From the NCBI RefSeq assembly GCF_003402415.2, contig NZ_AP036014.1, positions 3,162,001-3,226,000 of the forward strand: a stretch of 64,000 bases of DNA, in the 5' to 3' direction. Positions 33,577-41,231 of the stretch are shown here, piece by piece; position 1 is the stretch's first letter, and each line of letters opens with the position of its first letter. The stretch comes from Cupidesulfovibrio sp000226255 (GTDB lineage Bacteria > Desulfobacterota > Desulfovibrionia > Desulfovibrionales > Desulfovibrionaceae). A model generated the notes under the pieces. That model ran no database searches. It worked only from the letters and a program-made list of their open reading frames with translations, and was not told where the DNA came from. The translations under genes were made by a program, and so were the position numbers.

Positions 33577-34980
33577 CTAGGCCATCTCCACCCGGTCGCG
33601 CCCCGCGTTCTTGGCGCGGTACAGGGCGGCGTCCGCCCGGTTCAGCAGGGCGTCCAGGTCGTCGCCCTCATGAAAGGCGGCCACCCCGGCGCTGACGGTG
33701 TGGGTGCGCCCCCCCTCGAAGGGCGTGGCGCGCGTGGCCGCGCGCAACCGCTCGGCCAGTTGCGCCGCTTCTTCCGCCGTGGTTTCCGGGCACAGCACCA
33801 GAAACTCCTCGCCGCCCCAGCGGCCCACGGTGTCCGCCCCGCGCACGTTGTCGCGCACCACCACGGCAAAGGCCTGCAAGGTCCTGTCGCCCGCCAGGTG
33901 CCCGTACTCATCGTTGACGCGCTTGAAGTTGTCGATGTCCAGGATGACGATGGAGAACGGCCGCCGGTAGCGTTTGGCCCGGTCCACCTCGCGCCGGAAC
34001 AGGTCATTCAGCCGGGTGCGGTTGGGCAGGTCCGTGAGCGGGTCGGTGCGGGCCAGGCGTTCCAGCACCGCGTTCATCCGCTTCAGCCTGCGGTTGGACC
34101 ACAGCACCACCGCGGCCAGCAGCGCGAACACCGCCGCCACGCGCCCCACCAGCCAGTAATCCACCGCCGTCTGCGCCGTGATGGGCACGTGCCGGTTGAC
34201 GATCTGTCGCCGCTCCTCGTCCGTCAGCGACCGGATGCCCCGGTTCAGCACCGTGCGCAGCAAGGGATTGGCCCGCACCACGCCCATGCGCAGCTTGTTC
34301 TGGTATTCCGGAAGGTTTCCGGCAATCTTCAGGTTGAACAGCCCCTGCTGGCGTATGGTGTAGGCCGCCACGATGAGCGAGCGCATGGTCATGTCGGCCT
34401 TGCGTTCCTCCACCATGCGGATGGCCTGCGCCTCAGACTCCGCCACCAGCACCTTCAGGTTGGGGTAGTCCTTGCGGATCAGCTCCTCCATGGCCGTGCC
34501 CTGCGGAAAGACGATGGTCTCGCCCACCAGCGCCGCCGGGTCGGTGATGTCCGGATGCTCCACGCGGGTGATGAACACGTTGGGGTCGGTCAGCAGGGGG
34601 TCGGTGAAGCCCAGCCACGCCTCGCGCTGCGGCGTCTGGTTCAGGAAGCTGAGCGCCTGGCACCGCCCCGCGCGGGCGGCGGCAATGCTTTCCTCCCACG
34701 TGGCCGTGGGCAGCAGCTCGAAGGAAAGGCCGGTGCGCCGGGCCACCAGTTCAATGATGTCGGCCGCGATGCCCACGTGGCGGGCCTGCCCGTTCCGCAC
34801 CTCCACGTGCTCGAAGGGCGGCCAGTCCGGGTCAACGCACAGGGTGACGGGGCCGGACTCGCGGATGAAACGCTGTTCCGCCGGGGTGAAGGGGGCGGTC
34901 CCGGACGTTGCCCCGCCCACGCCGGGCAGCAGGAGGCACAGAAGACAGGCCGTCAGACGGAACGGAACCCAGCGGGACAT
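33577..34980 (-). CDS. GGDEF protein with periplasmic solute-binding sensor
   Basis: 467 residues. A signal peptide (FRLTACLLCLLLPGVGGA) precedes an amino-acid-binding-like (SBP_bac_3) sensor (VTLCVDPDWPPFE, IAADIIELVARRTGLSFELLP, ALSFLNQTPQREAWLGFTDPLL). After a membrane helix near residue 285 (VAAVFALLAAVVLW) comes a GGDEF domain (DPLTDLPNRTRL, ILDIDNFKRVND, and WGGEEFLVL). The GGEEF signature is intact, so it should make c-di-GMP when a periplasmic ligand binds. The ATG at 34980 has AGGAG five bases upstream; the open frame beyond is not coding. Confidence 0.92.
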   Translation of the reverse strand: MSRWVPFRLTACLLCLLLPGVGGATSGTAPFTPAEQRFIRESGPVTLCVDPDWPPFEHVEVRNGQARHVGIAADIIELVARRTGLSFELLPTATWEESIAAARAGRCQALSFLNQTPQREAWLGFTDPLLTDPNVFITRVEHPDITDPAALVGETIVFPQGTAMEELIRKDYPNLKVLVAESEAQAIRMVEERKADMTMRSLIVAAYTIRQQGLFNLKIAGNLPEYQNKLRMGVVRANPLLRTVLNRGIRSLTDEERRQIVNRHVPITAQTAVDYWLVGRVAAVFALLAAVVLWSNRRLKRMNAVLERLARTDPLTDLPNRTRLNDLFRREVDRAKRYRRPFSIVILDIDNFKRVNDEYGHLAGDRTLQAFAVVVRDNVRGADTVGRWGGEEFLVLCPETTAEEAAQLAERLRAATRATPFEGGRTHTVSAGVAAFHEGDDLDALLNRADAALYRAKNAGRDRVEMA

Positions 34981-35309
34981 CGGCACTCCTCGCGGCGGAA
35001 CGGGATGGGCGCGGCGCGCGGGGCGTGCCGACCCTAGACGCATTGTGCACCCGCATTCCGCCGCCGGGCAAGCAGTATCATGCAACGTCCAAGGGGCAGC
35101 CATCCCCGGTCCACGCGCTGGCGGCGACATGGTGCGCCGATGGCCGGTATCGGATGAAAATGGATGAAGGTATGGGTGCGCGAATCGGATGGTTTCGGAT
35201 GAACGTGCGGGCATGATCATCACGAAAGGGAAACGGAAACGCATCCTGCTGGCGAACCCGCCGAACAATCACCGCGCATGATGGGCCATGCCGCCCCGCC
35301 CCCAGACAC
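34981..35309. other. Gene-free region between GGDEF gene and tRNA-Glu terminator
   Basis: About 330 bases. It includes a stretch of ATGGATGA/CGGATGA-like imperfect repeats (35150-35215) but no credible gene. Confidence 0.5.
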
Positions 35310-35343
35310 AAAAAAAGAGCCACCGGAATTTCCGGTGGCTCTT
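35310..35343 (-). terminator. Terminator of tRNA-Glu
   Basis: A 14-bp near-perfect stem (AAGAGCCACCGGAA with TTCCGGTGGCTCTT) is followed on the minus strand by seven T. Confidence 0.9.
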
Positions 35344-35349
35344 GAAATT

Positions 35350-35426
35350 TGGCGTCCCCAAGGGGATTTGAACCCCTGTCGACGGCGTGAAAGGCCGTTG
35401 TCCTGGGCCAGCTAGACGATGGGGAC
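35350..35426 (-). tRNA. tRNA-Glu (UUC anticodon)
   Basis: The minus strand folds as a tRNA: acceptor GTCCCCA with TGGGGAC, discriminator G and encoded CCA (35350-35352). The anticodon loop is CTTTCAC with anticodon TTC, and the T-loop is GGTTCAAATCC. This is glutamate-accepting tRNA. It is a single tRNA with its own promoter and terminator. Confidence 0.95.
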
Positions 35427-35454
35427 GCGCTGGCGCGCCAATGGCGCGGAGCGT

Positions 35455-35484
35455 TCAATAGCCAACGGGACGGCGGCGCGTCAA
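35455..35484 (-). promoter_or_regulatory. Promoter of tRNA-Glu
   Basis: On the minus strand TTGACG (35479-35484), 18 bases, TATTGA (35455-35460), about 30 bases before the tRNA 5' end. Confidence 0.65.
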
Positions 35485-35952
35485 CTGTTTTTTCGCCGGG
35501 TACGGCGGACGCGCCGGGTACGGCGGGCGCGGTGGGCCGGGGCAGGCCGCCGGGGCCGCGTGCCCTCGCAGAAACGGCGCGCCAAGTCATGCCGTCTCGC
35601 CGGGGCGAAAGGTGGGGGCAGGTCAGCCGACAGGCCAATCAGGCATGGCCTTGCCGCACCCGCCCATGCACCCGTGCCGACACGCCTCCGAAGCGCCTCT
35701 CTTCCTGCCTTTTCCCCGTCTCGCTCCCCTCATCACGCCGCCTCCCCGCCACCCTTCCCTGCCCCGTCACAAAATAACGCCAGCCGCCCCCCGCCACGCT
35801 TGACGCCCTGCCACGCGACCTTATTCATATAGCAAGGGAAACGTCATGGACGCGCGGGAAGGCCCAAGCCGCCCCGGCGGACATGGCAGAGGCCCTCCGC
35901 ATGAACCCCGACGGAGGATGCGAAGGAATAATGCCCACGGAACACTTCCCGA
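35485..35952. other. Gene-free region with a direct repeat
   Basis: About 470 bases. CGCCGGGTACGGCGG is repeated twice near 35497-35530. Open frames here have no ribosome sites or recognisable protein and are not called. Confidence 0.5.
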
Positions 35953-36048
35953 AGAAAGGGATTTGCCGGTGAACCTGGTCCCTAGCCCATACGGCAATGC
36001 CGGGGCGGACCAACCGACGGTTCGGAAAATTCAGGCAAATCCCTTTCT
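35953..36048 (+). ncRNA. Candidate branched structured RNA upstream of membrane protein gene
   Basis: A perfect 15-bp closing stem (35953-35967 with 36034-36048) encloses a second stem TGGTCC/GGACCA (35976-35981 with 36007-36012) containing a CGGC/GCCG hairpin (35992-36002), and a third stem CCGA/TCGG (36014-36025). All are exact. It ends 119 bases before the ATG of the next gene. I cannot match it to a known riboswitch class; the strand is inferred from the downstream gene. Confidence 0.45.
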
Positions 36049-36167
36049 GTTTGTCATTATTTCCTGTTATAGGCGGATGCTACTGGTCACATGCGCACGC
36101 GGCTCGCATTCCGCGTAGCCGCGAAAGACTCGAAACCATCCACAGGCCCCAGCGCCCGGGCACGACC

Positions 36168-37037
36168 ATGTTCCGCCTAGAACCACTCACCCATCTCTTC
36201 GATCTGCTGCACCATTACTGGGAACACCCGCGCACCCAGCGCCGGGTGGCGCTTGGTCTCATCTTCGCGTTCATCGGCGGCATCATCGCCATAGAACTGA
36301 ACCGGCGGGGCCTGCTGGCCGGGCTGCCGCTGGAACTGACCCGCTTCGTTCCCTCCAACCATTTCCAGGCCGTCAACTTCGCCTTCACCATGCTGCTGGT
36401 GCTGGAAGTGATGAGCCTGATCCTGGTGCTGTCCTGCTCGCTGTCGCGCTCCGTCGGCAAGCAGTTCGAGATTCTCGCGCTGATCCTGCTGCGGAACTCC
36501 TTCAAGGAGCTTTCGCACATGCACGAGCCCATCAGCCTTTCGCTCGACCTGCTGCCCGTGCTGCACATCATCGTATCCGCCAGCGCCGCGCTGGTGATCT
36601 TTTTGTGCCTGGGCCTCTACTACAAGGTACAGCGGCCGCAGGGGTACATCACCTCGGCCATGGACCGCATGCACTACGTCATGGCCAAGAAGCTGCTGGC
36701 GCTCGGCCTGTTCGTGGCGTTCATCGGCGTGGCCGTGTGGGACGGCTGGATGTTCGCCACCACCGGCCAGTCGTTCGACTTCTTCGAGACCATCTACACG
36801 GTGCTCATCTTCGCCGACATCCTGATGGTGCTGGTGGCGCAGACCTTCATGCCATCGTTCCACGCGGTGTTCCGCAACTCGGGCTACGTCATCGCCACCC
36901 TGCTCATGCGCATCGCCCTTGGCGCGCCGCCGTTCTGGGATGCCGCCGTGGGCATCGTCTCGGCGCTGTTCGCGCTGGCGCTGACCTGGGCCATCCGGGT
37001 GTTTCCGCCCAACTCGGTGTCGTCGTCCTGCTCGTAG
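36168..37037 (+). CDS. Integral membrane protein of unknown function
   Basis: 289 residues with about six or seven membrane helices: a first helix LIFAFIGGIIAIEL, then FAFTMLLVLEVMSLILVLSCSLS, LLPVLHIIVSASAALVIFLCLGLYY, LLALGLFVAFIGVAVWDGWM, TIYTVLIFADILMVLVAQT and AAVGIVSALFALALTWAI. I do not recognise the family. The start at 36168 follows no clear ribosome site; extension upstream would run through the structured RNA and is less likely. A 13-bp hairpin follows the stop. Confidence 0.72.
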   Translation: MFRLEPLTHLFDLLHHYWEHPRTQRRVALGLIFAFIGGIIAIELNRRGLLAGLPLELTRFVPSNHFQAVNFAFTMLLVLEVMSLILVLSCSLSRSVGKQFEILALILLRNSFKELSHMHEPISLSLDLLPVLHIIVSASAALVIFLCLGLYYKVQRPQGYITSAMDRMHYVMAKKLLALGLFVAFIGVAVWDGWMFATTGQSFDFFETIYTVLIFADILMVLVAQTFMPSFHAVFRNSGYVIATLLMRIALGAPPFWDAAVGIVSALFALALTWAIRVFPPNSVSSSCS

Positions 37038-37068
37038 GGCGGGACACACCGAAAAAGTCCACGGAAAC

Positions 37069-37097
37069 GGGGCGTTCCGCCACAGGCGGAGCGCCCC
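37069..37097 (+). terminator. Hairpin terminator after membrane protein gene
   Basis: A 13-bp stem with one G-T pair (GGGGCGTTCCGCC with GGCGGAGCGCCCC) and a three-base loop, followed by TTCCC only. Confidence 0.55.
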
Positions 37098-37153
37098 TTC
37101 CCATTGCCGTTCGCGCGCTTTCCGGCCGGTTCCCGGTCGACGCGCCATACCTG

Positions 37154-37381
37154 TCACATGCGCCAGGTGCCGGGCGCTTCGCGAAGAAATTCGTCCATCT
37201 CCTCGCTTATGCCCACCCGCACGTCCGCCTCACCATCGGTAAGGCAGATGTTGCTCTCGGGGTCCAGGCCCACGTCCAGCGCCAGCCCTTCCAACCGTTC
37301 GATCAACCGTTCCAGGTCGGCCCGGACGGCCGGGTCGCTATCCCATACGTGCTTCGGCACGCGTGCTATACCGGTGAACAT
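37154..37381 (-). CDS. Small acidic protein of unknown function
   Basis: A 75-residue protein (MFTGIARVPKHVWDSDPAVRADLERLIERLEGLALDVGL in two parts) with an acidic, likely helical middle and a conserved-looking ISEEMDEFLREAPG near the end. Four in-frame starts exist; GGGAGG is best placed for the ATG at 37381. No family recognised. It faces the membrane-protein gene convergently. Confidence 0.65.
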   Translation of the reverse strand: MFTGIARVPKHVWDSDPAVRADLERLIERLEGLALDVGLDPESNICLTDGEADVRVGISEEMDEFLREAPGTWRM

Positions 37382-37578
37382 GCGCATCACCTCCCTTGCG
37401 CTTGGCGCAATGGTGTCTCGTCCCAGAACATAAGGCCGAAACGGCGATGTTCAAGGCGCGCGGGGCGCGGCAGCTTCGCGCGGCCATCCCCCCCCCTCAC
37501 CCCGCAGGATCCGTCCACGCGGATTGCCAAAAGGGGCGGGCTGCGCGGAAGGCCGGACGGCACGGAAGGGGCGGCATG

Positions 37579-37609
37579 AAAAAACGGGACGCCCCGCAAG
37601 GCGCCCCGT
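37579..37609 (-). terminator. Terminator of FAD dehydrogenase gene
   Basis: A 10-bp stem with one mismatch (ACGGGACGCC with GGCGCCCCGT) followed on the minus strand by six T. Confidence 0.75.
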
Positions 37610-37679
37610 CCGTTTGATCATGTACCCGTACATCCGTGTCGCCGCCCCCGTTCCCCGGAAGCAGCGACGCGCCGCCCGG

Positions 37680-39071
37680 CTACAACCGCTCGATGATGGC
37701 CTTGGCCGGAATCAGCCCGGTGGCCGCGGCGGACACGATGTTGCCCGCAACCCCCGGCCCGTCGCCCGCCACGTACAGCCCCTTCAGCGAGGTTTCCAGC
37801 CGGTTGTCCGTCTCCACCTGGGTGGCGAAGAACTTGATCTCCGGCGCGTAGAGCAGGGTTTCCTCGTTGGCGATGCCGGGCATGACGTTGTTCAGCTGCT
37901 CCAGCCCCTCCACCAGGTTGGTCACGATGCGCTCGGGCAGGGCCATGGCGATGTCGCCGGGCACCACGTTCGTCATGGTGGGCTCTATGTAGCCCTTGTT
38001 GACGCGGTTCCACGTGGACCGGCGGCCCCGCCGCAAATCGCCGAAGCGCTGCAGGATGGGCTTGCCGCCGCCGATGATGGTGGCCAGCCGCCCGATGGCG
38101 GTGCCGTAGCCCTGGTTGTCGGACACCGGGTCTGTCAGCACCACCTTGGACAGGAAGGCGAAGTTGGTGTTCTCCGACTTGCGGTGGCGGTAGGCGTGGC
38201 CGTTCACGCACACGAAGTCCTGGTAGTTCTCCAGCGCGATGAACCCTTCCGGGTTGGTGCAGAAGGTGCGCGTCTGGTCGTCGTACTTGTCGGTCTGCAC
38301 GAAGAAGGTGGGGTCGTAGATCACGTCGGTGATGTCCGACATGATGTCCTTGTGCACTTCCACGCGCACGCCCACCTCTATGCCGCGCTGGCTCACGGCC
38401 AGGCCGTGCCCGCGCGCCAGTTCGCCCACCCAGTCCGCGCCCACGCGGCCGGGGGCGATGATCACCGCCTTGCACGCATATTCGCCCTTGTCGGTGACAA
38501 GGCCGCGCACCTGGCCGTTTTCCACGGTAAGCGCGCGCACTTCCTCACCCGTGCGGATATCCACGCCCTTGTCGCGGATGTGCGCGCACATGGAGGCGAT
38601 ATGGTCGGGCAGGCAGTCGCTGCCGAGGTGCTTTTGCTTGATGAGCAGCAGGTCGATGCCGTGCTTCTTGGCCTGCTTGCGGATGGCTTTCGCCGCCTCC
38701 ATGTCCGAGGGGTAGACCGGGCCGTCCATGCCGAAACGGTTGAAGATGGTTTCCGTTTCGTGGATCAGCGCCTCGGCCTCGGACCGGGGCATGAACTGGG
38801 TAAGGTCGGTCTTGCCCAGCTTGTGGATGAAATTGAGCTTGCCGTCCGAAAACAGGCCGCCGCCGCCCATGCCGGACAGAATGTGGCACGGCTTGCACTT
38901 CAGACACTTCTGCGTCTTGTTGATGGGGCAGCTGCGCTTGCGCACGTCCTGCCCGCGCTCAATGAGGCAGGTGCGCAGGCCGGAATGTTCGGCAAGGTGG
39001 TACGCGGCGAACAGCCCGGCCGGGCCGCCGCCCACGACGATGACGTCGAACTGATGGGAACCCTTTGACAT
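37680..39071 (-). CDS. FAD-dependent dehydrogenase (HI0933/YhiN-like or GidA-type)
   Basis: 463 residues. The N-terminal FAD-binding motif VIVVGGGPAGLFAAYHLAE, the following LIERGQDV acid, and a GMGGGGLFSDGKLNF loop mark the family of putative FAD dehydrogenases. The C-terminal GLYVAGDGPGVAGNIVSAAATGL closes the FAD fold. A KTQKCLKCKPC cluster (about residues 53-62) gives three cysteines near the isoalloxazine side. The ATG at 39071 has GGGAGAG nine bases upstream. Electron acceptor unknown; probably cytoplasmic. Confidence 0.82.
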   Translation of the reverse strand: MSKGSHQFDVIVVGGGPAGLFAAYHLAEHSGLRTCLIERGQDVRKRSCPINKTQKCLKCKPCHILSGMGGGGLFSDGKLNFIHKLGKTDLTQFMPRSEAEALIHETETIFNRFGMDGPVYPSDMEAAKAIRKQAKKHGIDLLLIKQKHLGSDCLPDHIASMCAHIRDKGVDIRTGEEVRALTVENGQVRGLVTDKGEYACKAVIIAPGRVGADWVGELARGHGLAVSQRGIEVGVRVEVHKDIMSDITDVIYDPTFFVQTDKYDDQTRTFCTNPEGFIALENYQDFVCVNGHAYRHRKSENTNFAFLSKVVLTDPVSDNQGYGTAIGRLATIIGGGKPILQRFGDLRRGRRSTWNRVNKGYIEPTMTNVVPGDIAMALPERIVTNLVEGLEQLNNVMPGIANEETLLYAPEIKFFATQVETDNRLETSLKGLYVAGDGPGVAGNIVSAAATGLIPAKAIIERL

Positions 39072-39534
39072 GGTGAGAACTCTCCCTGACGGATCATTGC
39101 GGCATCCGCGCGGCATGGGGAAAGGGGCACCTGCGTCGCGCCGTGCCACAGGCACGCCGAAGGGGCGCAAGCGGTGTCGCGTGCGCCCGCAGTGACCGGC
39201 CCCGTCAGCGTCATCGGCTGTTGTCGAACAGCAGATTCCAGACGCCGGGCCGCACGAAGGCCAGCTTACCCTGCACTGCAAGAGGCAAGCTGTCAAGATG
39301 GCCGTGGACCCTGTTTTGCCGCCACCCCCACTGGCGCGGCGACACGCGATGCGTTATCAGTACACAATGGCGGTCCGTACCGGACGCACGCGCCCGCCCG
39401 CGCCTTGCGGCGCAGGGCCTTGAAGCCGCCGACCGGCGCTCCGCGCAGCGGCCCGCCGCCAGCCTTTCCCCGAACCTTCCGTATCGGGCGGGGCGTCTTC
39501 GCCCCGCGCCGGAACGTCCGCCAAGGAGTGCGCC
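39072..39534. other. Divergent intergenic region
   Basis: 463 bases between the FAD dehydrogenase (-) and the ALDH-like gene (+). A small CTGTT/AACAG dyad occurs near 39221-39236. I see no credible gene. Confidence 0.45.
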
Positions 39535-41013
39535 ATGACCCAGACCGCCGCTTCTCCGTCCGCCCCGTCTGCCTCGTCCCCCTCGTCCGGCTCGCCCGGC
39601 CCCGCTCCCACGTCCGTGCTCGCGGACGACATGGCCGCCCTGGCCGCGCGCCAGGCGTCGTTCATCGCCTCGGGCGCGGTGCTGCCCTCCGGCGCGCGGG
39701 TGGATGCCCTGCGCCGCCTGCGCGAGGGGGTGCAAGGCTACCGCGACCGCCTGGCCGACGCCATCCGCGCCGACTACGGCCGCCCCGAGCACCCCTTTCT
39801 GGTGCGCGAGGTGCTGCCCGTGCTGCACGAGATCGACTGGCTGATCAAGGCCGTGCCCGGCTTCTGCGGGGCGCGCCGGGTGCTTTCGTCGCTGGCGCAG
39901 TTCAAGGCGCGCAGCTACGTGCGCCATCAGCCGCTGGGCCGCGTCGTGGCTTACGCCCACTGGGCCGACCCGTTGCGCAGCCTGCTGGTGCCCCTGGCCG
40001 ACGCCATCGGCGCGGGCAACGCCGTGGTGCTGCGCCCCTCGCCCGAGGCCCCGGCGCTGGCGGAAATGCTGGCCCGGATGGTGCGCCAGTACTTCGAGCC
40101 GGAGCATGTGGCCGTGGTCACCGGCGGTGCCGAGACGGACGAGGCCCTGCTGGCCGCCGCGCCCGACTTCGTGTGGTACGACGGCGACACGCGCGGAGCG
40201 CGGGCCATCGCCGGTCTGGCCGCCCGCACCCTTGCCCCGTATGCCGCCATCACCGGCGGGCCGTCCGCCGCGCTGGTGCACGGCGACGCGGACATCGCCA
40301 TGGCCGCCCGGCGCATCGTGTGGGCCAAGTTCCTGCACGCCGGGCAACTGCGCGCCGCGCCCGACGTGCTGCTGGTGCAGCACACCGTGCTGGACCGGGT
40401 GCTGGACGCTCTGCGCAGCGAACTGGAGCGCGCCTTCGGCCCGCAGCCGCGCACCAGCGCGGACTTCGGCCGCATGGTCTCCGCCGCCGGGTTCGTGCGT
40501 CAGGCGGAACGGCTGGCGGCCGGGCGGCCCCTGCCCTTCGGCCCCGGCGGCGCGGCGGACCAGCCCGACAGAACCAGCCTGTACGTACCGCCCGCACTGA
40601 TCACCGACGTGCCCGACGACAGCCCCGTGCTGCGCGAGGAAGGCTTCGGCCCCGTGCTGGCGGTGCGGCCCTACGCCCGGCTGGACGAGGCCACGACCTT
40701 CCTGGCCGGGCTGCCCGCGCTCACCGCGCTGTACGCCTTCACCACCGCCCACGCGCGCGGCGAACGGCTGATGGAAACCACCCGCGCCGGGGCCGTGCTG
40801 ATCAACGACGCGGCCACCCATCTCGCCAACCCGCGCCTGCCGCAGGCGGGCGTTGGCGAAACCGGGCACGGGGCCGTGGCGGGCCCGGCGGGCCTGGCCA
40901 CCTTCTCGGCCCCGCGCGCCGTGGCCGTGGGCTCCAACTTCTTCGACATCCCCCTGCGCTTCGCCCCCGGCTCGGACCTGAAGCTGAAGCTGCTCAAGCG
41001 TCTGTACAAGTAA
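39535..41013 (+). CDS. Aldehyde dehydrogenase-fold protein lacking catalytic residues
   Basis: 492 residues of the ALDH3-like class: LPVLHEIDWLIKAVPGF, IGAGNAVVLRPSPEAP and RIVWAKFLHAGQ are recognisable. However the general-base glutamate of the ELGGKSP motif is replaced (AAITGGPSA, Ile about 239), the catalytic cysteine of GQ-x-C is Arg (GQLRAAPD, residue 273), and the NAD(P)-contacting lysine is Arg. The protein should therefore not oxidise aldehydes by the standard mechanism. The ATG at 39535 has AAGGAG seven bases upstream. A terminator-like hairpin follows. Confidence 0.85.
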   Translation: MTQTAASPSAPSASSPSSGSPGPAPTSVLADDMAALAARQASFIASGAVLPSGARVDALRRLREGVQGYRDRLADAIRADYGRPEHPFLVREVLPVLHEIDWLIKAVPGFCGARRVLSSLAQFKARSYVRHQPLGRVVAYAHWADPLRSLLVPLADAIGAGNAVVLRPSPEAPALAEMLARMVRQYFEPEHVAVVTGGAETDEALLAAAPDFVWYDGDTRGARAIAGLAARTLAPYAAITGGPSAALVHGDADIAMAARRIVWAKFLHAGQLRAAPDVLLVQHTVLDRVLDALRSELERAFGPQPRTSADFGRMVSAAGFVRQAERLAAGRPLPFGPGGAADQPDRTSLYVPPALITDVPDDSPVLREEGFGPVLAVRPYARLDEATTFLAGLPALTALYAFTTAHARGERLMETTRAGAVLINDAATHLANPRLPQAGVGETGHGAVAGPAGLATFSAPRAVAVGSNFFDIPLRFAPGSDLKLKLLKRLYK

Positions 41014-41025
41014 CGCCTCTCATCC

Positions 41026-41062
41026 CGGGGCAGGGAGCCTTTCCAAAAGGCTCCCTGCCCCG
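41026..41062 (+). terminator. Perfect 17-bp hairpin after ALDH-like gene
   Basis: CGGGGCAGGGAGCCTTT (41026-41042) pairs exactly with 41046-41062 with a three-base loop. It is followed by TGAAAAATC, a tail also seen at the repeat at about 58.1 kb. There is no T-tract, so factor-independent termination is uncertain. Confidence 0.5.
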
Positions 41063-41231
41063 TGAAAAATCAAACGATACCGCCAAATTTCCTCCGCGCC
41101 GCGCCCGTCTGGACACCCCCACTCCGAGAGGCTACATTCCCAGAGGCGGAACGCGGTTCCGCCCACGCCTGCGCGGCGGGCACCCCCCGCCATTCCCCAA
41201 TCACGTATCCCCACAGGTCACCTTCGCGCGC

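Noticed and set aside
35846..36118. Plus-strand open frame of 90 codons
   Set aside because: It runs through the stem-loops of the structured RNA and has no recognisable protein features.
39174..41231. N-terminal extension of the GT39 frame running back to 39174
   Set aside because: The extension is Arg/Pro/Gly-rich shadow sequence over the ALDH-like gene; the real start is near 41232.
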